64,000 bases of DNA, from assembly GCA_902590695.1 (NCBI GenBank), contig CACIXR010000006.1:35066-99065 (forward strand), written 5' to 3'. Below are positions 17,297 through 25,292 of the stretch, piece by piece (position 1 is the stretch's first letter; every line of letters begins with the position of its first letter). Source of the DNA: an uncultured Alphaproteobacteria bacterium (GTDB lineage: Bacteria; Pseudomonadota; Alphaproteobacteria; HIMB59; GCA-002718135). The notes under the pieces were generated by a model. The model was not told where the DNA came from and ran no database searches. It worked only from the letters and a program-made list of their open reading frames with translations. The position numbers and the translations under genes were made by a program.

Positions 17297-17566
17297 ATGA
17301 AAATTATTATGAATGTTAGATTAAAAGAAGGTTATGAAAAATGGAAAAATCTTTTTCTCAGTGTTGATACTCATAGAGAAAAATATGGAATAAAAGTTTT
17401 AGCATATGGCCACCCTAAAGATGATGAAACTAAAATTTATCAAGTTTTAGAGATTGAATCGATGGAAAAAATGCAAGCAGCAATGCAAGATCCAGAATTA
17501 GCAAAACTTAGAACTGATGCGGGTGTTGATTTAGATAGCCAAGAATTAGTTTTCTTGGTCGAGTAG
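17297..17566 (+). CDS. Small dimeric alpha/beta-barrel-like protein
   Basis: The 89-residue product starts with the strand KIIMNVRLKEGYEKWKNLF. It continues with HREKYGIKVLAYGHPKDD and a closing VFLVE strand, a pattern like ferredoxin-like dimeric alpha/beta-barrel proteins (ABM or DUF3764 type). No catalytic residues can be assigned. A ribosome site (AAAAGGA) precedes the ATG. It resembles the interrupted protein at 27586-27843 in layout, including a DP motif near the end. It is last in a three-gene run before a terminator. Confidence 0.6.
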   Translation: MKIIMNVRLKEGYEKWKNLFLSVDTHREKYGIKVLAYGHPKDDETKIYQVLEIESMEKMQAAMQDPELAKLRTDAGVDLDSQELVFLVE

Positions 17567-17597
17567 ATAAATAAAAAATAACACACTATATATTTTA

Positions 17598-17637
17598 TGG
17601 GGTATAAAGCCCTCTCCACTGAGGGAGTTTTGCCCCA
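17598..17637. terminator. Bidirectional terminator between convergent genes
   Basis: A nested inverted repeat (outer TGGGG / CCCCA, inner CCCTC / GAGGG around TCCACT) lies between the stop at 17566 and the convergent gene ending at 17643. On the plus strand it runs into TTTTCC. The sequence is far more GC-rich than its surroundings, as expected for a terminator. Confidence 0.65.
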
Positions 17638-17642
17638 TTTTC

Positions 17643-18851
17643 CTACTTAAAAGTTTTTTTACCCTTTTTGGTTAACTGATCACGTATTTTTTTTCTATCC
17701 TTACTTTTATCTAAGTCTTTATCCCAATCTAGTTTGTTTACTTCAGTGGCAACCCATGTTTTGATGTCATCTTTATTACTATTAGATTTTTTACTAATGT
17801 CTTTAGTAATTTTATTTATAAGAGTATTAATAATTCTATCTCGTTTACCTTGATCATCATTTGTTTCATACTGACCAACTATTTGATTACCATCATCTGG
17901 GTCAGCAGGATTTGTTTTAACAACATCAATTTCTTGTTTTTGAATATAGTTACAATCAAATAATTGAAGTTTATTACATGATTTTTCTGCTTTCATTCCT
18001 TCATAGTGCATAACTTGATCACCATTTTCACCCTGACTATACAAGCCAAATCTAAATTTTGGTCCCATTTGATATTCATTTTTGTTCTTTACAATTTTTG
18101 ATATAGTTTTTCCTTCAAAGCGATAAATAAGCTGATTATTTAACCAAAGTTTTATTTTTCCATCTTCTTGATCAGTCCAATTAATATTTAATAAGACAGT
18201 GTGCCATTTACCCTTCACATTATTAAGGGTAATGATTCTTTTATAATCACTACCATCACATAGAGAAACTCCTGATCGGCCCACATAAATTCCATCATAA
18301 CGCCAAGAAAAAAAGAAACTCATTTCAGGGCAAGCAACATTAAATTCATCTATTGTTTGCGTAGTAAGCAAACTCCTTGTTAGTTTTTCATGTTCAAGAT
18401 CCATTTTAAATTGGCCTATATGAACAAAATCTCGCATATTTTTTGGTCCATCGGATGCAGGATCGATATAGAAAGACCAAGTATACCAATATTCACCTAA
18501 ATGACCTCTTATTTTTTCACCAGTTATAGGATCAAAGAAACCAAGTTCAGAACGACCAATAAAAGTTTTTTCTTTTCTATTACAATCTTCAGCACCACAA
18601 TCATCTAGTCTTTTTTCAAAACGCAAAGAATATTCATTTGTTTTTGTAATTTTATTATCATATCGAAGAGCCCAAGCGTTTTGATGTATTCTAGTATGTG
18701 TTTCTATTGGGCCCCAAAATCCAGTATCATACGGATATTTAATATTTTCCTCAAATTTAAAAATATATTCATCATCAAGAAATTGCTTAGGTGGATCTTT
18801 AGCGTAAACAATTGATGAAATTAAAAAAAGAAAAAATATAATTCTATACAT
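17643..18851 (-). CDS. Secreted heparin-lyase-like polysaccharide lyase family protein
   Basis: The 402-residue product has a signal peptide (ending VYA, residue 17). It then has a concanavalin-A-like jelly-roll region of the heparin lyase I type: YTWSFYIDPASDGP, HIGQFKMD, FFFSWRYDGIYVGRSG, WHTVLLNINWTDQEDGKIKLWLNN (in parts) and FRFGLYSQG. The last 100 residues are a Lys/Asp-rich extension outside the usual domain. The protein probably binds or cleaves an acidic polysaccharide in the periplasm or outside the cell. Catalytic residues cannot be assigned with certainty. It converges on the small-protein operon. Confidence 0.72.
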   Translation of the reverse strand: MYRIIFFLFLISSIVYAKDPPKQFLDDEYIFKFEENIKYPYDTGFWGPIETHTRIHQNAWALRYDNKITKTNEYSLRFEKRLDDCGAEDCNRKEKTFIGRSELGFFDPITGEKIRGHLGEYWYTWSFYIDPASDGPKNMRDFVHIGQFKMDLEHEKLTRSLLTTQTIDEFNVACPEMSFFFSWRYDGIYVGRSGVSLCDGSDYKRIITLNNVKGKWHTVLLNINWTDQEDGKIKLWLNNQLIYRFEGKTISKIVKNKNEYQMGPKFRFGLYSQGENGDQVMHYEGMKAEKSCNKLQLFDCNYIQKQEIDVVKTNPADPDDGNQIVGQYETNDDQGKRDRIINTLINKITKDISKKSNSNKDDIKTWVATEVNKLDWDKDLDKSKDRKKIRDQLTKKGKKTFK

Positions 18852-18973
18852 AAATAGCTTTTTATATAATTTTCTAAAAAATATATAAGAAATTTTTTTT
18901 CTAAATTTAAAAAAAAATTAGTCTCTATTAATTTTACTATTTAGTTTTCTTAAAATTTATTAGATTAAACAAA

Positions 18974-20578
18974 CTATCGTAACTGTAATAATATATCTGT
19001 AGCTTTATCTGCTATAGCCATAGCTGGTGCATTTGTATTAGCACCAACAATTGTTGGCATCATCGACACATCAAATACCCGTAAATTTTTTATGCCTTTT
19101 ACTTCCAATTTTGTATTCAGAACTGCCATTTCATCATTATCCTTGCCCATTTTACATGTACCAACTGGATGCCAATTTGTTTTAATCATTTTTTTTGAAT
19201 AATTAATGAGATCTTCATCTGAATTAATGGATTGACTAGGAACTGTTTCTTCCAAAACAATATCGGATAAAGGTTTTGTTTGAATTACCTTTCTTGCAAG
19301 CTTAACAGCATTTAACATAACATTCATATCATCTTCATGACTTAAAAAATTTGGATCAATAAGAGGTAAATCTAATGGGTTGGAAGATTGAATTCTAACC
19401 TCACCTCGTGATTTTGGATTCATTAGACAAGATGTAAGAGTTAAACCGTGATCAGGTTTTATGCCTTTTGTATCTCTATCGGTATACATTATGGGCACGC
19501 AATACAGTTTAATTTTAGGATCTTTTTTATCTTCTAAATTTTCTGGATTAAAAAAAGAGCAACTATCGACACCTTGTGATCGTACAGGCCCTGAATTAAA
19601 TAATAAATACTGAATTCCATTTTTTATCATTCGCCACCCTTCATCTTGTTTATAATAACTATAACCAGCTTTTACTCTCGAGATAACAGGAACTTCATGA
19701 TGATCTTGCAAATTTTTACCTACACCTTTTAAATTTTCAATTACTGGAATATTAAATTGTTGTAATTGCTCTTCTTCCCCTATTCCAGAATGCATTAAAA
19801 TTTTAGGTGTTACGTATGCTCCTGATGTTAAAATAATATCATTTGCAAAATATTTAGTTGATTCACCATTTGATACACACTCAACACCAATTGCTTTTTT
19901 TTGATCAAGGATAATTTTTGTAACAACAGAACTCGTTTTAATATCTAAATTCTTGTTATTGGTTTTTGAATTTAAAAAAGCACTATAAACATCACATCTT
20001 TTGCCATTACCAATGGTGTATTGCATAGTTCCTACTCCATATTGATCACCATCATTAAAATCATCATTATAAGGCAAACCCATAGCTTGCATTGTTTTGA
20101 TATATAAGTTTGATCCTTCTACGATATAACCAGGATCTGAAACTTTTAAGTTACCTTTATTTCCATGATATTCATTTTGAATACGTTGATTATTTTCAAG
20201 TTTAACAAAATGCTTGAGCAACGAGTTCCAATTCCAATTACTGTCTTCAGTCTCCTCTTCCCATTTATTATAATCTGAAGGTTTCCCTCGCATATAAACC
20301 ATACCGTTCACTTTTGATCCCCCACCAAGAGTTTTAGCTTGTGCTATAAAATGCTGACGGTTATTTAATTGTTTTTGCGGAATAGACTCATAAAATTTTA
20401 AGAATGGACTATTTTCTAATCCCTTAATCCAACCAGCTGGCATCGATAAAAGTAAATTATTTGTTTTAATACCTTCTTCTAAAATTAAAATAGAAGCACC
20501 ATGATCAATTAATTTTGTTGCTGTTATAATTCCTGACGTTCCACCACCAGCTATTATGAAATCATATATTTTTGTCAT
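18974..20578 (-). CDS. GMC-family FAD-dependent oxidoreductase (choline/alcohol dehydrogenase-like)
   Basis: The 534-residue product has the N-terminal FAD motif IAGGGTSGIITATKL, the GMC signature 1 region TLGGGSKVNGMVYMRG, the signature 2 LTSGAYVTPKILMHSGIG and the C-terminal active-site block NWHPVGTCKMG. GMC enzymes oxidise choline, alcohols or sugars. The length is typical of choline-dehydrogenase-like members, but the substrate cannot be assigned. It is followed on the same strand by an MFS transporter that is upstream in transcription, 45 bases away, suggesting uptake and oxidation of one substrate. Confidence 0.9.
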   Translation of the reverse strand: MTKIYDFIIAGGGTSGIITATKLIDHGASILILEEGIKTNNLLLSMPAGWIKGLENSPFLKFYESIPQKQLNNRQHFIAQAKTLGGGSKVNGMVYMRGKPSDYNKWEEETEDSNWNWNSLLKHFVKLENNQRIQNEYHGNKGNLKVSDPGYIVEGSNLYIKTMQAMGLPYNDDFNDGDQYGVGTMQYTIGNGKRCDVYSAFLNSKTNNKNLDIKTSSVVTKIILDQKKAIGVECVSNGESTKYFANDIILTSGAYVTPKILMHSGIGEEEQLQQFNIPVIENLKGVGKNLQDHHEVPVISRVKAGYSYYKQDEGWRMIKNGIQYLLFNSGPVRSQGVDSCSFFNPENLEDKKDPKIKLYCVPIMYTDRDTKGIKPDHGLTLTSCLMNPKSRGEVRIQSSNPLDLPLIDPNFLSHEDDMNVMLNAVKLARKVIQTKPLSDIVLEETVPSQSINSDEDLINYSKKMIKTNWHPVGTCKMGKDNDEMAVLNTKLEVKGIKNLRVFDVSMMPTIVGANTNAPAMAIADKATDILLQLR

Positions 20579-20622
20579 TAATAAATTTCTATAGAAATAG
20601 TAAATTCTTACAATAAAATAAA

Positions 20623-21762
20623 TTATTTTCTTAATTGATTAATAAAGTAAATAAACAATAATCCATTAAATGCCCAAATAAAACAAAGAGCGATAACATT
20701 AAAAGTTAAACCGAATGTTTCCGCTGAAAATCCAATTATAGCTGGTCCTATTAGAAAGCCAGAGAATGCAATTGTTGTAATATTTGCTGCAGTGATTGAT
20801 ATACTTTCATTAGTATATTTCAATCCTTGCATTAGAACAACGGGATAAAAATTTGATGTCGAGAGAGCAAACAAAAATACTGATAAAATAATAATATAAA
20901 TATTTGCAGTTAAAATAGAAATAAAGAAAATCAAACAACCAACTAAACCAAAATAACCTGCTGCAAATTTTACACCGTAAGCATTAACAATTTTTTCACC
21001 ATATATTCTGCCTATAAATTCTCCACCTCCCCAACAAAGAATTGATAATGATGCAACATACAAGGATGCATTAAGATCTCTTTTTAACCATAATGGTGTC
21101 CATTCTAGCATAATTCCAACTGTACCCATAAATATTGCTAAATTTAATCCAAAGAATAAAACTTTTCTTTCAGGTATTTTAAATTTAGCTAATTTTTCAT
21201 AGTAATCATTTTCAGAAGATAAACCAAATATGAATGTAAGAATGATAATTAAAGTTAAAAAGAATATTAAACCTATAAAAATATGAGGTGGATATAAATT
21301 TAAATAAAAAAATAAACTTGCAAAAATACCACTAATAATAAAACCAAAACTAAATGAAGCTTGCTGGTATGTTTGATAAATTCTTTTGGTTTTATTTTCA
21401 ATAAAGTTAGTACTACTAGCGATAGTCGGGAAAATTAAACCTGCAGCTATTGATAATGGAATACTTGAAAGAAAAAAAATTTGTATATTACTTGCCGTAA
21501 TGAAAATGTAAGGAAAAATAGCAAAACTTAATTGACCCAACATTAAAGTTTTAGTGGTCCCAATAAGTGGAACAATTACTCTTCCTGACAATTGACTAAA
21601 TATAAGTTGCAGAACTGCAAAAATTGTAAACCAAATTCCTAAATCAGTTTCTTTTATTCCAACTCTGTCAAATAACCATGGAATATTTGTAACAGTAATT
21701 CCCCAGGTAAAAGCCAAAGCAAAACCATTCAAGCATATTGCAAAAAATGCTTTTCTATACAT
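20623..21762 (-). CDS. MFS transporter
   Basis: The 379-residue product has about twelve hydrophobic segments and the layout of a major facilitator superfamily protein, with the inter-domain loop near residue 190. It lacks a strong family-specific motif, so the substrate is unknown. It precedes the GMC oxidoreductase in the same transcription direction, 45 bases away, and follows the DUF4242 gene by 25 bases, so the genes at 18974-23059 may be one operon. Confidence 0.85.
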   Translation of the reverse strand: MYRKAFFAICLNGFALAFTWGITVTNIPWLFDRVGIKETDLGIWFTIFAVLQLIFSQLSGRVIVPLIGTTKTLMLGQLSFAIFPYIFITASNIQIFFLSSIPLSIAAGLIFPTIASSTNFIENKTKRIYQTYQQASFSFGFIISGIFASLFFYLNLYPPHIFIGLIFFLTLIIILTFIFGLSSENDYYEKLAKFKIPERKVLFFGLNLAIFMGTVGIMLEWTPLWLKRDLNASLYVASLSILCWGGGEFIGRIYGEKIVNAYGVKFAAGYFGLVGCLIFFISILTANIYIIILSVFLFALSTSNFYPVVLMQGLKYTNESISITAANITTIAFSGFLIGPAIIGFSAETFGLTFNVIALCFIWAFNGLLFIYFINQLRK

Positions 21763-21787
21763 TCTTACCTAATACAATTTATTAAAT

Positions 21788-22075
21788 TTAAGAAATAGTT
21801 GAAGTATTGTGTTTAATAATACCTGATATTTCAATTATTTCAGAAGCAACTCCACCAGATCTTTCAGCATGCTCTTTAATGAGATCTTCAGAAGCAGCAT
21901 TATAAATACAATAAATTGCATCATTTAGAACATAACTTTGTTCTTGTTGTATTTCTTTTCCTTCCTCTCTCATTTCAATGAGTGCTTTTTCAGACTCCTT
22001 AGCCCCTTTATCAAGATCATTAGAAGGAGTTTTGGAAACTCCAGGTATCTCTCTTTTAATTAAAAATTTTTTCAT
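21788..22075 (-). CDS. DUF4242-like small protein
   Basis: The 95-residue product shows the DUF4242 pattern: FLIKREIPGV at the start, then EEGKEIQQEQSYVLNDAIYC (in parts), a CIYNAASEDLIKEHA strand-helix unit, and a GGVASEIIEIS ending. This family is a small ferredoxin-like alpha/beta domain of unknown role. It lies between two transporter genes on the same strand. Confidence 0.7.
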   Translation of the reverse strand: MKKFLIKREIPGVSKTPSNDLDKGAKESEKALIEMREEGKEIQQEQSYVLNDAIYCIYNAASEDLIKEHAERSGGVASEIIEISGIIKHNTSTIS

Positions 22076-22123
22076 ATATTTTTCTTAATATTATTTTGTA
22101 ATTGTTACAATATTATAAAACTA

Positions 22124-23059
22124 TTAAGTTCTAAGAGTAGTTTTGGATACAACTAATTCCTCACGCTTATTTTCTCTGAATACAACAAAGATACCACTTA
22201 CCATAATAAGAAAAATACCAATAAATGAGTTTATATCTGGTACTTCAGAAAAAATAATAATTCCAATTATTATAGCAAAAATTAAATGGACGTACTCAGT
22301 TATACTATTAACTAAAGGTGATCCTACTCTGTATGCTGCAATCAAACAAAATATCCCAAGACTTCCAGTTGTAGAAATGAAAAGTATTAATCCAATAAAT
22401 TGAAGATCATTAAGTATCCAGGGATTACTAAGAATAGAAAAAATTGATAAATTAAAGTCTGAATTATGTAATAAAATACTTATTGCACTTCCTCCAAGAA
22501 ATGCACCTATATAAATATGAAAAGTTTGTTGGAACAAGCTATCATGTTTTGAAGTTTTTTTAGCTAATGTCATTGATAAAGCATAGGTGGCAGCAGCAAT
22601 AATTGGAAACAACATATAAATATTTATTTCATTAAATTCTGGTTTGATAATTAAAAGTGTACCACTAAAACCAACAAAGATTGAAAATATTCTACTTAAG
22701 CCAATTTTTATATTCAAAATAAAGTAGGAATAAATAGTAATAAAAAATGGACTCACAAAAAACAAACTAGTTGCTTCCGCTAGAGTAATTTCGCTTAACG
22801 AAATAAAAAATAAGGTAAAGCCAAAGAAGAAGGTGGAACCTCTAAAAATAGCAATATAAGGGTGTGCTGTTCCAAAGAATATTGGTTGTTTTGTATAAGT
22901 TAAATAAAGGCATAACAAAGAAAATCCTACTCCTCCTCTAAATACGAGTATTTGCATTAAAGAGGCATCATGAATGGTGTATTTAATTAAAACATCCTGG
23001 GTAATGATGAATAACATCCCCACAATAATTAAAATAAGACCCTTTATGTTATTATTCAT
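22124..23059 (-). CDS. EamA/DMT-family transporter
   Basis: The 311-residue product has ten hydrophobic segments in two EamA repeats. Features include the FRGGVGFSLLCLY opening and a second repeat with EYVHLIFAIIIG. It is the first gene of the minus-strand run toward the GMC oxidoreductase and is divergent from the AlkB-like gene 63 bases away. The substrate is unknown. Confidence 0.85.
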   Translation of the reverse strand: MNNNIKGLILIIVGMLFIITQDVLIKYTIHDASLMQILVFRGGVGFSLLCLYLTYTKQPIFFGTAHPYIAIFRGSTFFFGFTLFFISLSEITLAEATSLFFVSPFFITIYSYFILNIKIGLSRIFSIFVGFSGTLLIIKPEFNEINIYMLFPIIAAATYALSMTLAKKTSKHDSLFQQTFHIYIGAFLGGSAISILLHNSDFNLSIFSILSNPWILNDLQFIGLILFISTTGSLGIFCLIAAYRVGSPLVNSITEYVHLIFAIIIGIIIFSEVPDINSFIGIFLIMVSGIFVVFRENKREELVVSKTTLRT

Positions 23060-23122
23060 ATAAATTTTCTTAGAGTAATTTAGGTATTAGTTTAGAAAAA
23101 AAAATAATATATAATTATTTTG

Positions 23123-24142
23123 ATGATTTTTTATCTTGTAACACCACTAATATTGATTTTTGCTAGTTCTTTAGGATTAATCATTAATCCATCTTGGTCA
23201 ATTTCACCTTTTATTTGGGTTTTCATATTAGTGCCAATTATTGACCTTGTATTACCTTACTTAAGTAAAGATGATGTTGAGCTAAATGAAAGTGTATTTC
23301 ACAATTTTTCTATTTTAATCGTACTCCCCTGCATTTTATTTTTAATTATATTTGGTTTAATTATTGTTTCTGACTCCACTATCACTTTATTAACCGCTGC
23401 AGCTTTAGGAGCAGCTGTAGGTATGTCTGGCGGTTCTATCGGCATTACAACTGCACATGAACTTATTCATCGGAAAAATAAATTTATGCGCGGTATAGGA
23501 GTATTCTTACTAGTTTTATGTTGTTATGGCCATTTTCGAATTGAGCATATTTATGGTCATCATTTAAATGTAGCTACTAAAGAAGATCCTGCTACAGCTA
23601 GAAGAGGAGAAAATTTTTATTTTTATTTTATTCGCTGTGTAATCAATAGTGTGATTTCATCATGGAATATTGAAAAAAATATTCTTGATAGAAAAAATCT
23701 AAATACATTTAGTTTCCAAAACAGAATGATTCATTATTTTGTATTAGAATTTTTATTTTTAGAATTTGCTTATTTAATTGCCGGTATGAATGGTTTAATT
23801 TTTGTTATCTTTCATTCTTTTGTTTCCATAATCTTATTGGAGTTAGTAAATTATATTCAGCATTATGGTTTAGAAAGAAAAAAAGAAAATGGAAGGTATG
23901 AAAGATTTACAGATTTACATTCTTGGAATAGTCGTCACATCTCTGCTAATTGGTCGACATTTAATTTGGGTCTTCATGCTGAACATCACCAGAGCGCATC
24001 AAAGCCCTACCCTCTTTTATCTCAAGAAGAAAAAGCAATAGAGATGCCTGCTAATTACTCAATCATGTTAATAATGGCTTTAATCCCTCCTTTGTGGTTT
24101 TTTGTGATGGATAGGAAAATAGATAACCTAAAAACTATTTAA
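23123..24142 (+). CDS. alkB: AlkB-type membrane non-heme di-iron hydroxylase (alkane 1-monooxygenase-like)
   Basis: The 339-residue product (ATG at 23123; a TTG lies one codon before) is a membrane protein with the histidine motifs of alkane monooxygenases: HELIHR (about 112-117), EHIYGHH (about 141-147), NYIQHYGL and LHAEHHQ. These bind two irons and hydroxylate a terminal methyl or similar group, using electrons from rubredoxin or ferredoxin. It is shorter than typical AlkB (about 400). No rubredoxin gene is visible here. The substrate may be an alkane or another hydrophobic compound. It is followed by a cation channel gene seven bases on. Confidence 0.88.
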   Translation: MIFYLVTPLILIFASSLGLIINPSWSISPFIWVFILVPIIDLVLPYLSKDDVELNESVFHNFSILIVLPCILFLIIFGLIIVSDSTITLLTAAALGAAVGMSGGSIGITTAHELIHRKNKFMRGIGVFLLVLCCYGHFRIEHIYGHHLNVATKEDPATARRGENFYFYFIRCVINSVISSWNIEKNILDRKNLNTFSFQNRMIHYFVLEFLFLEFAYLIAGMNGLIFVIFHSFVSIILLELVNYIQHYGLERKKENGRYERFTDLHSWNSRHISANWSTFNLGLHAEHHQSASKPYPLLSQEEKAIEMPANYSIMLIMALIPPLWFFVMDRKIDNLKTI

Positions 24143-24148
24143 TTTAAT

Positions 24149-24844
24149 ATGATAGATTTTTTTTCTAAGTTGAAAGATAATCGTATTTTTCAATTTTCTG
24201 TTGTTGTTATAATTATATTAAATGCCATTCTTATTGGTGCCACAACATATCAATTAGATCCTATATTTTTAAATACTATTCACTTACTTGATTATGCGAT
24301 AACGGTTTTCTTTGTTATTGAAATACTTATTCGTTTTATTGGAGAAAAAGAAAAGAAAAAGTTTTTAAAAGATGGTTGGAATGTATTTGATACTATAATT
24401 GTTGCAATATCGCTTATTCCAATTCCAAATAATTCTAGTTTCCTAGTTTTACGTCTTCTTCGTATATTTAGAGTTTTACGATTAATATCTGTTATTCCTG
24501 AATTAAAAAAAATTATAGAAGCAATTCTTGCTTCTATTAAAAGAGTATTTTTTGTTAGTCTCCTACTTTTTATTATACTCTATATTTATGCTACAATGGG
24601 TTCCATCCTTTTTGGAGATGATGATCCAGAGAGATGGGCTGATTTAGGCATATCCCTAATAACATTATTTCAGGTCTTAACATTATCTAGTTGGGAGAAT
24701 GTTATGCTGCCTATGCAGGCAATATACTGGTGGTCTTGGATTTATTTTTTTTCTTTTATCTCTATTTGTTCAATAACAATTTTAAACCTTGTTATAGCAA
24801 TTCTTGTTGATGTTGTTAATCATCAGCATGATAATGAGAAATAA
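24149..24844 (+). CDS. One-domain voltage-gated cation channel (NaChBac-like)
   Basis: The 231-residue product has the S1-S6 layout of bacterial single-domain sodium or calcium channels. S4 carries four arginines three residues apart (R102, R105, R108, R111). The pore region reads LTLSSWENV (about 177-185), and S6 is hydrophobic with a short polar tail. The usual filter glutamate of LESW is replaced by serine, with a glutamate two residues later, so its selectivity may differ. It starts seven bases after the AlkB gene and is followed by a small membrane protein. Confidence 0.88.
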   Translation: MIDFFSKLKDNRIFQFSVVVIIILNAILIGATTYQLDPIFLNTIHLLDYAITVFFVIEILIRFIGEKEKKKFLKDGWNVFDTIIVAISLIPIPNNSSFLVLRLLRIFRVLRLISVIPELKKIIEAILASIKRVFFVSLLLFIILYIYATMGSILFGDDDPERWADLGISLITLFQVLTLSSWENVMLPMQAIYWWSWIYFFSFISICSITILNLVIAILVDVVNHQHDNEK

Positions 24845-24883
24845 AATTATTAGAGAATCGCTAAAAAAGTATTAAAAAAAAGT

Positions 24884-25288
24884 ATGAAAGAAACATTATT
24901 TAAACCATTACATTGGATTATGTTAATTTTAATTTCACTTGATTTTATTGATACTACCTATCGTATATCTTATGGATACTTTTCAGGTCAGGGTGTGCAA
25001 CCACCAGTAGGAGATTTTAATGTTCAACTTTCCACTTTAGATTTTATTGTAAGTATCATCTTTCAGTTAGCAATCGCTTACACAATTTATATGTTGTACA
25101 GTATGAAAAGAAGTGGTGGATATTATTTAGTTGGTTTAAATATTCTCTTCGTAATTTATGGATTTGTTATTGGTCCATTTAGCACAGTACCTGCTGGTGA
25201 AGTTATTCCACTAATAGCTGGTTTTATGGTTTTCTATATTATTTTTGTCATTGGGATACCTTATTTGTATTCTGATAAATACGAATAA
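24884..25288 (+). CDS. Small four-helix membrane protein of unknown function
   Basis: The 134-residue product has four hydrophobic segments (about 11-27, 52-72, 80-100 and 105-127). A loop after the first carries YRISYGYFSGQGVQPPVG. I do not recognise the family. It follows the channel gene by 39 bases on the same strand and may be cotranscribed with it and the AlkB gene. Confidence 0.6.
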   Translation: MKETLFKPLHWIMLILISLDFIDTTYRISYGYFSGQGVQPPVGDFNVQLSTLDFIVSIIFQLAIAYTIYMLYSMKRSGGYYLVGLNILFVIYGFVIGPFSTVPAGEVIPLIAGFMVFYIIFVIGIPYLYSDKYE

Positions 25289-25292
25289 GATT

